The position numbers and the translations under genes were made by a program. The notes below the pieces were generated by a model. It saw only the letters and a program-made list of their open reading frames with translations. It did not search any database and was not told where the DNA came from. Shown one piece after another: positions 12,261 through 23,425 of a stretch of 64,000 nucleotides of DNA (positions within the stretch are counted from its first letter, which is position 1; each line of letters opens with the position of its first letter). The stretch comes from Larix kaempferi. Its lineage: Eukaryota; Streptophyta; Pinopsida; Pinales; Pinaceae. The stretch is from contig BSBM01000779.1 in the NCBI GenBank assembly GCA_027924585.1, positions 15,482,001 to 15,546,000 of the forward strand. Direction: 5' to 3'.

Positions 12261-15137
12261 TGCACGTTTATTTATTTTTAGTTTTCCAAGCATTAAAGTA
12301 TTTGGTGGTTAATATTTACAACGTTTCGAAGAAATATATCAGGTAGTTCTTCGCCTAGTAGATGGACAAAAACGAAAGAGGGGAAGTTGCTACCTCCAAT
12401 TACTAGCGATTTTAAGAGGTTAAACCTAACATAAACGCACAACATTATGACTAAGACGGAGTTTGGTTTTCTTCCATGAATTTTCCCAATCAAATCCCTT
12501 TCAAATGCCCAACATTATCATTACATTGAACTAAAATTATGATTACCCAACAAATTTCAACAAATTCTTTCAAGAATTTTATAGGTAATTTTGGCTTAGG
12601 AAAATACAAATATATACCTATTCATAATAATAAAAATCAAGAATTCAACGCAGAGCTTCCTTAAATATTGATGCTCTTACGCCAATAATTCATACAGTAA
12701 ATCTAGTTCGAGATTCATTCCATCATAGAAATAAATTTAATACAGATGGTCTACTCACCTAAAATGCTCCTTCTAAAAATAGTTGTGGGTGAGGCATGCT
12801 CCGCCCAACTATAGGCTACCCTTCTCCTCTCAGTAAGGCTACCACCTGGGAGATGAGACTATGAAACCATGAGGAAATTTTTTTTACAGGCCAACACACG
12901 TATTGGTTTACTTCCTCAAGTCACAAATCTATGGCTTAGCACCCAAAACTTCTTCAGGGAACTTTTCGTTCATCAACCTATGCAACACAAAATAGTATTT
13001 TCCCTTCTCTGACCACGTAGTACCTCAGGATTTGCTACTATTGAACAACGCTCTAGGACCAGACTAATAAAGATCTCTTATAACAATCAATTTCGGTTTT
13101 TGTTGATAGGATTTATAGGTTATGCAGTTCTCATTTGCCAGGATTAACAAGTTTTTTAGAAGGTTTGGCAGCTGGATTTGTAAAAATATCCTCGTACCCC
13201 AATTTCCCCTCAGTCCCGAGCCCCTTTTTGGGTGCATGGTCTTAGAGAACCATGTTCCCCCTCCACAACATTTATGATCCATTACACACACACACAATTA
13301 AACTTTGTACCCCAAGGTGCCCATCCCATCATTTTTATAATTTAATAATAAGGTCCAACTAGGGTACAAAACATGGTTAAAGCAGGGTTAGGATTCCTAA
13401 GCTTCAACCCCGTTCTCTTTCATTTTCCCTTTTGTGGATTCATAGTCCCTCTTCTTTCAGTGACCCTCCTCACCCATAGCTAGAAAAGTTAATTATTAAG
13501 CATAAAATAAATACATATGTTCGATTGTAAGCCCCACTACCTCTTTACATTTACATAAAAGTTAGGTATCTAAATATTGTTTTTTAAAGAAATATTAATA
13601 ATATAGATTAAACATTAATTTTTATTTTTCATATAATTATTATCATAACATTAAAATATTAAACAAAAACATTTTTAAACTATGTAACATTGATGAAGTT
13701 TGAAGAAAAAAAAGTTGAGCATACTAAAATATATAAAAATAAACGTTCCATAAATACATATAAGGAGGGAATTATAGACTTTGAGGCTTTTACATAAAAT
13801 TTCTTAAAAATCAAATAAAGAAAAAAAACATTGGGGACTTCACAAGACTTAATAAAATCACAAATTAGAGAAAATTTGACATCCACAATCTTACGGATGT
13901 GAATGTTAGTGCGGTTATGGTGGTGGGATTGAGGTGCGTAACCCACATAGGTGCCATTAATTGAGAGGTCGTGGCGAGAGATGAAAGGCATGTGAAGGCA
14001 TGCAGGAGTATGGTACAAATGAAATTACAAGCTCTCCTTGATACACAAGTGTTGTTTTTGATAGACATCCACTATTGTTCAATTGCTGAATTGAAGGGCC
14101 GCAATTTGTTTTATATTATTTTATTTTTTGGTCTCAACACAACATATATTATTGGCAATGCAAGAACTGATAACACTTCAGTAAGGGAGGATATTTCAAT
14201 AATAAATATTTTGAATGGATACAATTTCAGAGTGAGCAAGCATGTTGTCTCCTCAAGTGGGGTCTTGCACCTCAAAGTTAGATTTAGAATTTGTAGACCT
14301 TTTGGTTCAGGTAATACTTTGTGATCATATGACCATTTTTATTTATCATTCATAAAAACTGCTCTATAATTAATGTTGATGAATAGGTCAAAGGAAAGGA
14401 TATGACGATGGAGTGACAAGGAGAAGGTGGGGGCATGAAGAGACCTGTGAGGACCAATTGGGGCACGAAGGGGAGAAGGAAGTGGGATTGATAGGAAGGG
14501 AAGCCATAAAAGAAGAGTTGGAACAAGAAGGATATAAAGAGATAGGTAAGAAAAAAGGAGACTCATTAGGAAAAACTTGGCCACTGCGGTGGTCCATGAC
14601 CTAATAGTAGCAAGCAACAAGGTTGTTAGAGCGACACTAATGAGAATCAAGTAGTATAAAGTTTTAGTGTTGTAATGTGTGATTCATACATGGTTTTATT
14701 GTGTATATATTTGATTTGTAATTAATGATGGCATTTAGACAATATTCATCTGCACAACTTAGGTGAAGAATCTGGATAAAGAGTTGCATCATCAAGCAAA
14801 TTACAATAATCATAAATAATGTTCGCACAAATGATTGATGTCTTGAAATGTGATATATTAATGTTGATGGACTTTTTTTTTAATTACCAATAGCCACCAA
14901 AAATAACATAAAAAATGATCTTATCATGGTCATTTCACACATTTGACCAATCACATAATAACACAATATAAATTATAATTATAGATTACAAATGTTTGAT
15001 TTCTAAAGTTGGAATTTGATAATCAATTTTAATTTTGTAATTATTTAAAAGCCAAAATAATTTGAACACCAAGCAATTACAATATATTTTCCTTGCCTTC
15101 GACAAGTATAATAAAATAACTTATTTGGATCAAACCT
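12261..15137. other. No gene recognised; AT-rich, low-copy-looking
   Basis: Frames at 13064-13297 (minus), 13680-14068 (minus), 13971-14324 (plus) and 14339-14650 overlap one another on both strands and show no family motif. Nothing else is supported. Confidence 0.5.
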
Positions 15138-15372
15138 ATGCTAAAGGAGCAGAAAATCACTAATTTGAACCTGTCAGATATAGGAAATCAGCTGGAAACT
15201 ATAGCTAAGAAATTCGTGGTCCTTAGGTATAGTCATGTATATCGCGAGCAGAATGAGATAGCCGATACTTTATCTAAGGAATGGCTTCTTCTTCCTTCTG
15301 GTGTTTGAGAGAAGATCAAAAGCAGGGAAGTCCAGTGGGAAGTAACTAGATTTACACTGGACTTTATGACCT
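15138..15372 (+). pseudogene. RNase H (RVT_3-type) C-terminal fragment
   Basis: The frame starts MLKEQKITNLNLSDIGNQ and reaches YSHVYREQNEIADTLSKEW, the end of type-I RNase H domains of plant non-LTR and retroelement origin (H.YRE.N..AD.LS..G). A TGA at 15306-15308 is followed in the same frame by a tail ending in RFTLDFMT. Upstream RNase H blocks were not found, so this is a fragment. Confidence 0.65.
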
Positions 15373-15853
15373 GAAAACTACAACAAGATCTTTTAGAATA
15401 TTTTTGTTTTTTTGCAAAATGAAAGCATAAATGCATATTTTTTGTATAGGACTTTTTGATATAATACCGGTATTGTAAAAATCATGAGAAAGGAATTTTG
15501 TAAAATTTTGAATAAGCTTGAAGCTTTATTTTTTTTGAGATAGCATAACTATCTTCTATGATGCAAAATTTTCTTACAGAACAGTGCAAGGCACCCGAAG
15601 GATGTAATCTAGATGTCGAAAGAATGGATAGATTATGATTTTTTTCTATGGAAAAAAAATAACTTATTTATAATAAAAACTGGTAACAGTGGCACGTGAA
15701 GAAAAGAATGAGATCCTCTAAAATAGAGAACGATTCCCTTTCAATAGATGCATTATTTAATAATATCAATATCAAGTTGTAGCACTTATGTAGCATTGTG
15801 AAAGTATAGTATAGTTGGAGCATAAAAGTATGCTATAGTTGAATTTTAGAAGG

Positions 15854-15906
<53 letters not shown>
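15854..15906. repeat. (TA)n microsatellite
   Basis: An uninterrupted TA dinucleotide run of about 52 bp. Confidence 0.98.
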
Positions 15907-15908
<2 letters not shown>

Positions 15909-16154
15909 TTGCTTTTGTAGCCAAAATCAATTTGAGTTTAAAAAGGTTTACAAAACTGTCTTTTATTATTTTAGAAAAATGATTTTTGATTGTATTGTAA
16001 GTGGTTTTTCCTTGTATTCATTTTTTTTGGTGGTGGTCGAGTTTTTATTTGAAGACAATTTCAAGTTAGGGTGAAGTGGAACATTTTTTGTTGCATGCTT
16101 GGTGATACTTGATGCCCCTTATAATCATGGTGTTGATTCTTTGAGAAACAAGCA

Positions 16155-17110
16155 TGACCATGTTGTGCTTTATAATGGATAAAGGAGGAAAAATGCTACA
16201 AAATGCTAATCATGAAATTGAACTACTTCAATAAGGTCTTGAAGATGCTCACCAATATATAGATAGGTTACACAAATCTAATAATTTAGTAATGGGCGAA
16301 GTTAATGAACTTAGAATACGCGATAATGAGCTCTATCAATAATTTGTTGGTTTCACTACATAACACATAAGTGTAATAGAAGAAAGGTTGGAATCTCTAG
16401 ATCAATGGGGATTGATATTCTAAAACTTCATCTTAAGAAATATCAAATGATAGGATCATTGAAGCAAGAGTTGTTGCCAAAGGAAAATGTGTTGTTAGCA
16501 CTAGAAGTTGAAGTGAAAAAACGTGAATCAGGAAAAACAAACGCGTGATGCAATTCTCAACACAAGTGACTTGGTTCAAAAGATTGGTGGTTCTTGTGAT
16601 ATGAATATTTTGGTTGATGTTAATAATGATGATGCACATGCGTCTCTCTTATGCTATGAGACTCATAATGATGATATTGCTGATATTTTTGAAGGTGAAA
16701 CTCATATTAAAGATGATTAAATTGGTTGTTTTGAAAGGCATACAAAAGGAATTGGGTTCAAATCCTTGACTAAAATGGGTTTGATGGAAAAAGTTTAGGC
16801 AACAATCCTATACAAATATGTTTAAGGCCAAGAAATGAAGGCCTTGCTTATGAAGGTCACATAAGCAATGGTGACATCAAATTTGTGAAAGCAAAAACAT
16901 CTACAAAAGGTGAATAATCAATCGACACTAATACACCAAACCAAGTGCAGAAGCAGGAACAATATTACAACCTTTTTGGTAGAATAAGACATGTACAAGC
17001 TAATTGTTGGAACTTGCATACTTGTAGTATTTGTGGTTTTACCAATCATGATCATCGCACATGTTGGAATAGGAAAATACCAATACCTCACATACATGTA
17101 TCTTGTGGTT
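16155..17110 (+). pseudogene. LTR-retrotransposon gag remnant with CCHC zinc knuckle
   Basis: Broken plus-strand frames read as a helical, charged, coiled-coil-like protein (ANHEIELLQ, LEDAHQYIDRLHKSNN, GEVNELRIRDNELYQ, ISVIEERLESLDQ), then an acidic stretch at 16523-16720. Positions 17023-17064 encode CSICGFTNHDHRTC, a CX2CX4HX4C knuckle as found in retroelement nucleocapsids. This order supports gag. The element family is not clear. Stops and frame changes interrupt it. Confidence 0.6.
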
Positions 17111-17689
17111 GATAGATGTACATTAATGACATAAAGTTACTTTTATGTTGAAAGGATTCTAGAAGGTAAATTCTTCCAATGTATAGCAAAATCTGCCACA
17201 TGAAAGCAAAAAATCCATGAGTTAGTTGGCCTTCAAAAAGTTTGTTGTTATCAAGGAAAAATTCAGAGTTGTTGATTTATTTTTTATTCAATCTTTGAGT
17301 AAATCAAATCATGAATGTTTTCATCTTGTAATGGTTCATGGTAATCCAAAAACCTCTTGTAATGGTTAAGGGTGAACCAATGAAAATCCACGATGATGTA
17401 ATGGTTAAGGGAAAGGCAAGAAAAACCATGGATATGATGAATTGGTTGAAGGTAACCCATAGAAAACCCATGATATGGTTAAGGGTAAGCAACACAAACC
17501 CTTGATATGAAGATGGCGTAGTCTAGATGATTGACTCAAGATCCAGACTTATAAAAGAATGGTACAACTCATGCACGGTACAAGAAGTCGACAATTGTTG
17601 AAGATGTAGATGGAGATTAAGAAGATTGAAGATGAAGACAAATTATACATCTAGATTGAACCACAAGTATTCATGAAGGGAGAGTATGA

Positions 17690-18066
17690 AGGGATAATTC
17701 ATACTTGTGACATCTAATTAATGCCAAATAATAAGATTGCATTGTAATATGAGATAAAGAAGACTATGTACATCAAAGCCTACGCAAGAACTAGATGAGG
17801 ACAATGAGCTAAGTTACGGATATGGATTTCATAGAATCAACTAAGAAATTTAAGGATGTATTATTGGAGATTGTTATGGAGATGGTTGAACTAGCTATCT
17901 TATTATGACGTGTTTGTTATGGTCACTCCATGTTATATAGAGGGACATCATGTACTCTATTGCATATGAGAGATAGATGATACATGAGAGACAAATCAAT
18001 ACAATTTGATGTTCAAAGTATATTTATGTTCTTCTGGGACAACTTGAGTGTGAATGTTGTTAATAA
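17690..18066 (+). repeat. Probable LTR remnant
   Basis: Contains TTATATAGAGGG near 17934, followed by ATACAATTTGATG and an end TTCCTAACA that abuts gypsy RT coding at about 18067. This looks like the promoter, R and U5 of a copia-type LTR ending in CA. A matching start (TGTTAGGAA expected) was not found, so the left edge is approximate. Confidence 0.4.
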
Positions 18067-18071
18067 ATACA

Positions 18072-18623
18072 CATATTCCTAACAACAAGAAGAGCATAAA
18101 GAATGTTTGAGATTAGTCTTGCACATGTTGAAAGAACACTAATATTATGCCAAGTTGAGCAAGTGTTAATTTTATCAAAAGCAAGTCCACTATTTGGGAC
18201 ATATTATTTTTGAAGAAGAAATAATAGTAGATATAGAGAAAAATGAGGCTATAATGGGATGGATTACGCCTAAGAATGTGTTTGATGTGAGGTCCTTCAC
18301 GGGTCTTGTTGGCTATTACAAAAGGTTTATAGAAGGTTTTTTCAAGATTGTGCGTCCAATAACTTCTTTACACAAGATTGGAGTTAAATTTGAATGGACA
18401 CAAAAGTGTGAGGAAGGTTTTCAACTATTAAAAAGGATTCTCACTAGTGCCCTAGTTCTTAAAATAACTGATCCAAACGAATTTTTGTGGTATGTGATGA
18501 TGCTTGCGAAGAGGGAATTAGTGGAATTCTCTCTCAGAATGAGTATGCAATATGTTATGAGTCGAAGAAACTTAAGAGAATGAACATAATTATGCCACAC
18601 AATATCTAGAATTGATAACAGTA
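18072..18623 (+). pseudogene. gypsy RT end and RNase H, first part
   Basis: Reads HKECLRLVLHMLKEH, then VHYLGHIIFEEEIIVDIEK, DVRSFTGLVGYYKRFIEGF, then IVRPITSLHKIGVKFEWTQK. These are the RT thumb and connection to RNase H in gypsy elements. RNase H then decays (NYATQYLELITVF) and stops at an insertion point in the middle of the domain. The reading resumes at 19313. Confidence 0.85.
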
Positions 18624-19307
18624 TTTAGTGCAGGGTTGTGTCTACACTAGTTTAACTATTATGCTAAGAGGTGGCGAGTCTCTACGTCAGAAATGAAGCA
18701 ATTACTACAAATTTCTTAAGATCTAAGTTCATTCATTAAACATTCATTAAGATCTAAGAACATTTCAGAATTAAAATCATGCAAGATAAGCAAACATTCA
18801 ACACTAAAATGGTAGAAACTTGAATTACTTCATATTAAAACAAGGAAGAAGTACATGATTACCAGGAATCCTGGTGTGAGTGCCTCCTCCTTTGCCATAA
18901 TTTCTCCTTCCTTCACCCTTGCTCTTGAAGAATTGGAGCTCTTTTCTTCCTTCAGAATCTCCTCAGCATTCCTTTGCTCTTTTTTTATCCTTTTACCATG
19001 CCTCCCATGCCTTTCTTATATAGCATTGGGAGATGAGCCTTAGGTTTCTCTTCTAAATGTGGGATTAGTCATTTTCCTCATTTTGATTATTTTCAGGTGA
19101 AAACCCACTTTTGAATGGTTTTTAGGCTTTTTGCTCCACTTAGGATGTTTTAAACACAATTAATGCATTTTAGTGCATTTCTCAGAGAGGATCTGTCTTT
19201 GATTGAACTTGTGTCATGACTTCCTGTCGTGGGTGCATGGTAAACATATGTTGCTCCTTCACTTAGTTAAGGGTGTCAATTTGATTGTTAACAAGAATTT
19301 GTTGTCG
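18624..19307 (-). mobile_element. 684 bp insertion in RNase H, 5 bp duplication CAGTA
   Basis: The gypsy frame breaks at ELITV and resumes as VHAL...MWRHYLMGIKF after 684 bp flanked by CAGTA at 18619-18623 and 19308-19312. The minus strand contains TATATAAG (19015-19022), a possible promoter, so it may be a short LTR element or solo LTR in minus orientation. Its termini are not clean TG...CA. A small plus-strand frame inside it is probably chance. Confidence 0.65.
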
Positions 19308-19312
19308 CAGTA

Positions 19313-19627
19313 CATGCCTTACATGCCTTCAATATGTGGAGACATTACTTAATGGGAATAAAATTTGGATTGAGTACAGAACATCCTAATCTTAAAATCT
19401 ATTTTAACAACAAAATCTAAATGCTAGATAAACAAGATGCCTATAAATTAGAATTCCATAGTGAATATGATTTTGATATCAAGCACATTAAAGAAAATGA
19501 GAACAAGGTCTATGATGCACTTAGTAGAAGGATGCATGTCATACATGTAGTATCAATCAACACATGTATAATATATTTAAAAGACATTATTATTGAAGCT
19601 TTTGGATCATATCAGCACTACCTTTAG
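19313..19627 (+). pseudogene. gypsy RNase H, second part
   Basis: Resumes after the insertion with MWRHYLMGIKF and then YKLEFHSEYDFDIKHIKENENKV and DALSRR, the end of the gypsy RNase H domain (the family reads IKHIKGKENKVADALSRR). The codon after V is Tyr instead of Ala. Confidence 0.85.
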
Positions 19628-20460
19628 GTTAAGGAAGGATTGCAACAACAAAAGATCTAGCAGAGATATGAAGAGTACAAATTGGAAGAGGATGGAATTC
19701 TTATGCAAAAATAGAGTTTGTGTTCCTAATTCTTGTAATTTGAGGTAACTTATATTGAATGAGATGTACAATGTTCCATATTCAAGACGTCTTAGATACC
19801 AAAAGACAAATACAATTGTAAAAAAAAAGTAGTTTTAGTCAAGAATGAAGAAGGATATTGTTGGGTATATAGTAAGATGTATGGAATGCCAGAGAGTGAA
19901 AGATGGACATGGATACTCAATAAGGTTATTTCAACTCACCATTGGCATAATGGAAGTGGGAGATGGTGACTATTGATTTCATCAGTAAGTTACCCAAAAC
20001 AATAATTTGACATGACTCTATGAAAATAGTGGTGGACAAGTTGACAAACATTGATGAATTTATTCATATTAAGTCAAGCCACAAAGCAATAAATATAACA
20101 ATTGTTACATGAAGAAAGTTGCTAGACTGCATGGGATACCCAAGGCTATTGTTTTAGACATATACCCAAAGTTCACTTCGAAATTTTGGAGAGGGTTATT
20201 TAATGGGTTTGGAACATATCTAAACTTCATAAATGCCTAACATCCACAAACAAATAGATGGGAAAAATGAAAGGGTTAATCAAGTGAATAAAGATATGTT
20301 AAGGATGTACATAATGACCATGCCATCCAAATGGGAAGACTATTTGTACTTGGTGGAGCTTGCTTACAATAATGAACTTCATGCCTATCTGAAGATGAGT
20401 CTGTTTGAACTTTTTGTATGGCATGAAATGCAAAACTCTAGGAAGTTGGGATAACCTAGC
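19628..20460 (+). pseudogene. gypsy integrase
   Basis: The zinc-binding region survives as NVPYSRRLRYQKT, then VGYIVRCMECQRVKDGH. The Cys pair CX2C remains, but the conserved His residues (HEAPYSGHLG in relatives) are lost. The catalytic core appears in pieces: VVDKLTN, LDIYPKFTSKFW, INA-HPQTNR, then NERVNQVNKDMLRMYI and KWEDYLYLVELAYNNE at 20233-20454. Integrase joins element DNA to the chromosome. Many stops make this copy inactive. Confidence 0.85.
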
Positions 20461-20685
20461 TAACAAAGTTGTACTTGGGCCAAAGTTGCTAAAGGAGATG
20501 GAAGAATAGGTCGCCAAAGTTGCTAAAGGAGATGCAAGAATAGGTCGCCAAAGTCAAGCTAAACTTAAAACTACCACAAAATAGGCAAATAAGCTATGCA
20601 AACAAAAGAGGATACTAAGGGAATTCAAAGCTAGGAAACATGTTTTCTTGAAAGTTAGAACAAAAAAAATCTTATTAAAGCTTGG

Positions 20686-21038
20686 ATGCTATGGAAGCTT
20701 ACTCAAAGATATAGTGCACCTTTTGAAATCCTGGGTAGGATAGGACTTGTGGCATACAAGCTTGCATTGCCTACTAACATAAAGTCTCCTAACGAATTTA
20801 ATGTATATTTGTTAAATACATATGTGAATGATCTTAACCATGTCACTGATTGGGATTTGATTAAGGTGGAGTTAGAAGGAGAGTTCCAGATACAATAGGC
20901 TTACATCCTCGATAGGAAGGTTACTTTACTCATGAACATAGCCATTGAGCAGATAAAGGTCCAATGGAGTCATTACAGTCATAATGAGGCAACATGGAAG
21001 TTGAAGGATGTTATGTAGGAAGCATACCTATTTTTGTT
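20686..21038 (+). pseudogene. gypsy integrase C-terminus and chromodomain
   Basis: The segment KLTQRYSAPFEILGRIG with VAYKLALPTNI is the GPY/F-like module of chromoviruses. After SPNEFNVYLLNTYV and a stop, the frame continues AYILDRKVTLLMN and QIKVQWSHYSHNEATWKLKD, which matches the chromodomain pattern (ILDR..R.LRN, VKVQW..H...EATWE.E). The chromodomain is thought to bind modified histones and guide integration into heterochromatin. Confidence 0.85.
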
Positions 21039-21090
21039 CTAGTTTTCATATTAATCGAGGATGGTGCTAGTCTAAGGAGGAGTGGAATGT

Positions 21091-22046
21091 GTTTTGACAC
21101 CTAGATTATAAATGTGCATGTAATGTCTAGTTGACCATAAACCTAAACATATGTGGTCTATGAAGAAGTATGTCATTGAACACTAATTATCCATGATCAG
21201 GTATTCTTTCCCATGGTGTATTTCAATACACATTGCAAAATAATATAAAGAACACTAATAGATATCACTATGGAGCTTACTGCTATGGAATGGGAAAATA
21301 TGAGTATGCTTATAAGTGAATTCATAAAGTTTGGTTGGATCATTGGATGAAACGATGGTGTGAAATTTTCATTTAGTTAGTGGTTTTTTTTTTGAAAAAT
21401 TTCGGATAAAAGATAAAATACGTATGATACGCATTCTTTTCTTGTTGTTGATTACGAGTATGGAACAATCCATACCATTGTTGTTTCTTTCTGTTTCTGA
21501 GAACAAATACTGAAGATTTGCAGTCGGTTGCCCATGGACGTTTCTATTGTTGAATGGGTTAAATCTCCTGACAATGGTTTTGCAGACACCCTGGCCTTCA
21601 CCATAATGCTTCACGACAACAAACAAATCAAAGAACTCCCAAATTCATACGACCTCACACACAATCTGAAAGGGCTTGAAAACATTTGCAGAAAAACCCT
21701 CAGCAACAAAGACAAGGATTCACTGAGATTCATATGACGCAGAAGGACCTCCCTTTGATGTATTCCTCATTAAGTGTGAATTCCTTACTATGATCGTAAA
21801 TCATGGTAAGTGGGATACAAATGATAGTATAATAGCTTTGCATTGAATTGAACCTTCTATTCACCAAAATATCTTGAAGGCATTAGCCAGTATTCTCACC
21901 AGTGCTTCGCCGAAGCTAAAAATGGGAAGACATCCACATGATCGAAAAGATCAACCCCTTCAAGGTGAACTCTCAACGCCCCGTTCCCACAACCTAAATC
22001 AATTTAAGCATCGCTGGTCAAGGCGTTGTCTTGCCGCTCTTCACTC
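21091..22046. other. Possible 3' LTR remnant then unassigned sequence
   Basis: TGGAATGTG after the purine stretch may start the gypsy 3' LTR, but no end was identified. The frame at 21528-21737 (plus) reads 69 residues without any recognised family and overlaps a minus frame of equal length. A short host-gene fragment cannot be excluded. Confidence 0.4.
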
Positions 22047-22530
22047 CAGGCGCTTTTTCCAATTCAGAGATAAATTCAAGAATGAAAAATCTTTTGCATC
22101 GGGATGGATTACAGCAGTTTCGCTTTGTCGAATTCAAGAATGAACAATCTTTTTGCATTGGCATAGATTATAACAGTTTCGCTTTGTCCAATTCAGAGAT
22201 GAATTCAAGAATGGACAATCTTATTGCATTGGGATGGATTACAGCAGTTTCGCTTTGTCCAATTCAGAGAAGAATTCAAGAATGAACAATCCTTTTGCAC
22301 TGGGATGGATTACAGAAGTTTCGCTTTGTCCGATTCATAGATAAATTCAATAATGGAAAATCCTTTTGCATTGAGATGGATTATAGCAGTTTCGCTCTGT
22401 TCGATTCAGAGATGAATTCAAGAATGAACAATCTTTTTAACTGGGATGGATTACAGCAGTTTCGCTTTGTCCGATTCAGAGATAAATTCAATAAACCCTC
22501 TTGCATTTGGATAGATTACAGGAGTCTCTA
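22047..22530. repeat. 71 bp minisatellite, about 6.5 copies
   Basis: Unit core GCAGTTTCGCTTTGTCC followed by ATTCAGAGATAAATTCAAGA and GAACAATC, then TTTGCATTGGGATGGATTACA. The core occurs at about 22115, 22174, 22245, 22316, 22387 and 22457: one spacing of 59 and then 70-71 bp. A partial unit precedes the first. A coding origin such as leucine-rich repeats was considered, but no frame stays open. Confidence 0.95.
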
Positions 22531-23164
22531 CCAGTAGAAACCCGAAGACTCTCATATCCATGCTTGAAGCTTTTTAATTGATGGCCATAGGCATTGAATC
22601 CGTAGATCATATCATGTGTCAGAGGATATTCTTCTTCTCCAAACAAAAGGAAGGGTTAGCAGCAGCAGTCTTGGTCGCTTGGGATGATTGGTTGGCGCCA
22701 AAATTGTTCCTGAACACATAAGAGTGTCTTAAAAAGAAATCGGGTCGCCTTTGACAGCTTCTTCCATCGACCACTGATGGTGGGGAGGATTCCCTCCTTA
22801 TCCTGATTCATAACCTCTTGCAGTGTCTATGGAGTTCCTGCTCATCATCTCTAAGTTTATAGTTTTTCCTGGAATATATTTTCCAAATATCTGCACTTCG
22901 TGAAACAGGACATCCTCTTGCCATTCACACCTTGCCTGCTTGATCAAGCTATTGCCAAACGCCCGATTCAGATTTTCAGATCCCTTGCAAAATGCTTCGT
23001 CGCTATTCGGAGTGTCTTACTATTTTGCCGAGTTGCCATGTGTGCCTACGTAGCCCTTTTCGTAGTAGACTTTACAGCAATTCTCATAAAAATTTTGCCA
23101 ACAGATGGCATTGGCACTTAGCCGATGGTGTATCTCCGCTGGACCCTGGCACTGAAGAAACAGA
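22531..23164. other. Low-copy sequence, no gene recognised
   Basis: Overlapping short frames on both strands, none with a recognisable domain. It lies directly downstream (in minus orientation) of the RPS15 pseudogene. Confidence 0.5.
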
Positions 23165-23425
23165 CCTAGAAGAGTGTGTAGAATCAATACCAAAGTGCCA
23201 TTGCTTCACTGGCTCACACGTTAAAGAAAACTCTGAAGGAACTTCCTGTTTCGCTTTACGGAGCTTCTTGATTATGGTCGTTGATTATCTTCCAGCACAA
23301 GACTAGAAAAGTTTGAGTTCTTGAAAGGTCATGTCCACGAGGGCGTCCAAATCATCACCTTTGTAGGAGATCTTCTTGAACATTCTCTTCCACGGCTGCA
23401 TGGCGCCTACAACCACATCAGCCTT
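23165..23425 (-). pseudogene. RPS15: 40S ribosomal protein S15 (uS19) pseudogene
   Basis: On the minus strand the sequence reads KADVVVGAMQPWKRMFKKIS, then YKGDDLDALVDMTFQELKLF followed by a stop. This matches the N-terminus of cytosolic S15 (ADV...KKRTFKKFSYRGVDLD.LLDM...L.KLF). The expected start codon has become AAG. After a frameshift the frame gives IKKLRKAKQEVP, the conserved central KKLRKAKREAP, and then jumps to EPVKQWHFGIDSTHSSR, corresponding to the C-terminal YKPVKHGRPGIGATHSSR. Roughly the middle third is deleted. S15 is part of the small-subunit decoding region. No intron is seen, so retroposition is plausible, but no poly(A) tail was found. Confidence 0.85.

Larger units (their letters stand above)
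18067..21090 (+). mobile_element. Ty3/gypsy chromovirus, plus strand, 5' truncated
   Basis: In order: RT C-terminal end, RNase H, integrase and chromodomain, the layout of chromoviruses. It begins abruptly in RT just after the conserved catalytic block, next to unrelated LTR-like sequence, so the 5' half is lost. A purine stretch AAGGAGGAG at 21082-21090 may be the polypurine tract, with the 3' LTR starting TGGAATGTG at 21091. The copy is broken throughout. Confidence 0.85.

Noticed and set aside
14339-14650. Opposed open frames, one Ser/Pro/Leu-rich and one Glu/Lys-rich
   Set aside because: They arise from one purine-rich strand; no domain, no codon signal.
22031-22537. Minisatellite as leucine-rich repeats of a resistance gene
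   Set aside because: The period of 71 bp is close to 24 codons, but it is not a multiple of three, no frame stays open, and residues do not fit the LxxLxL pattern.
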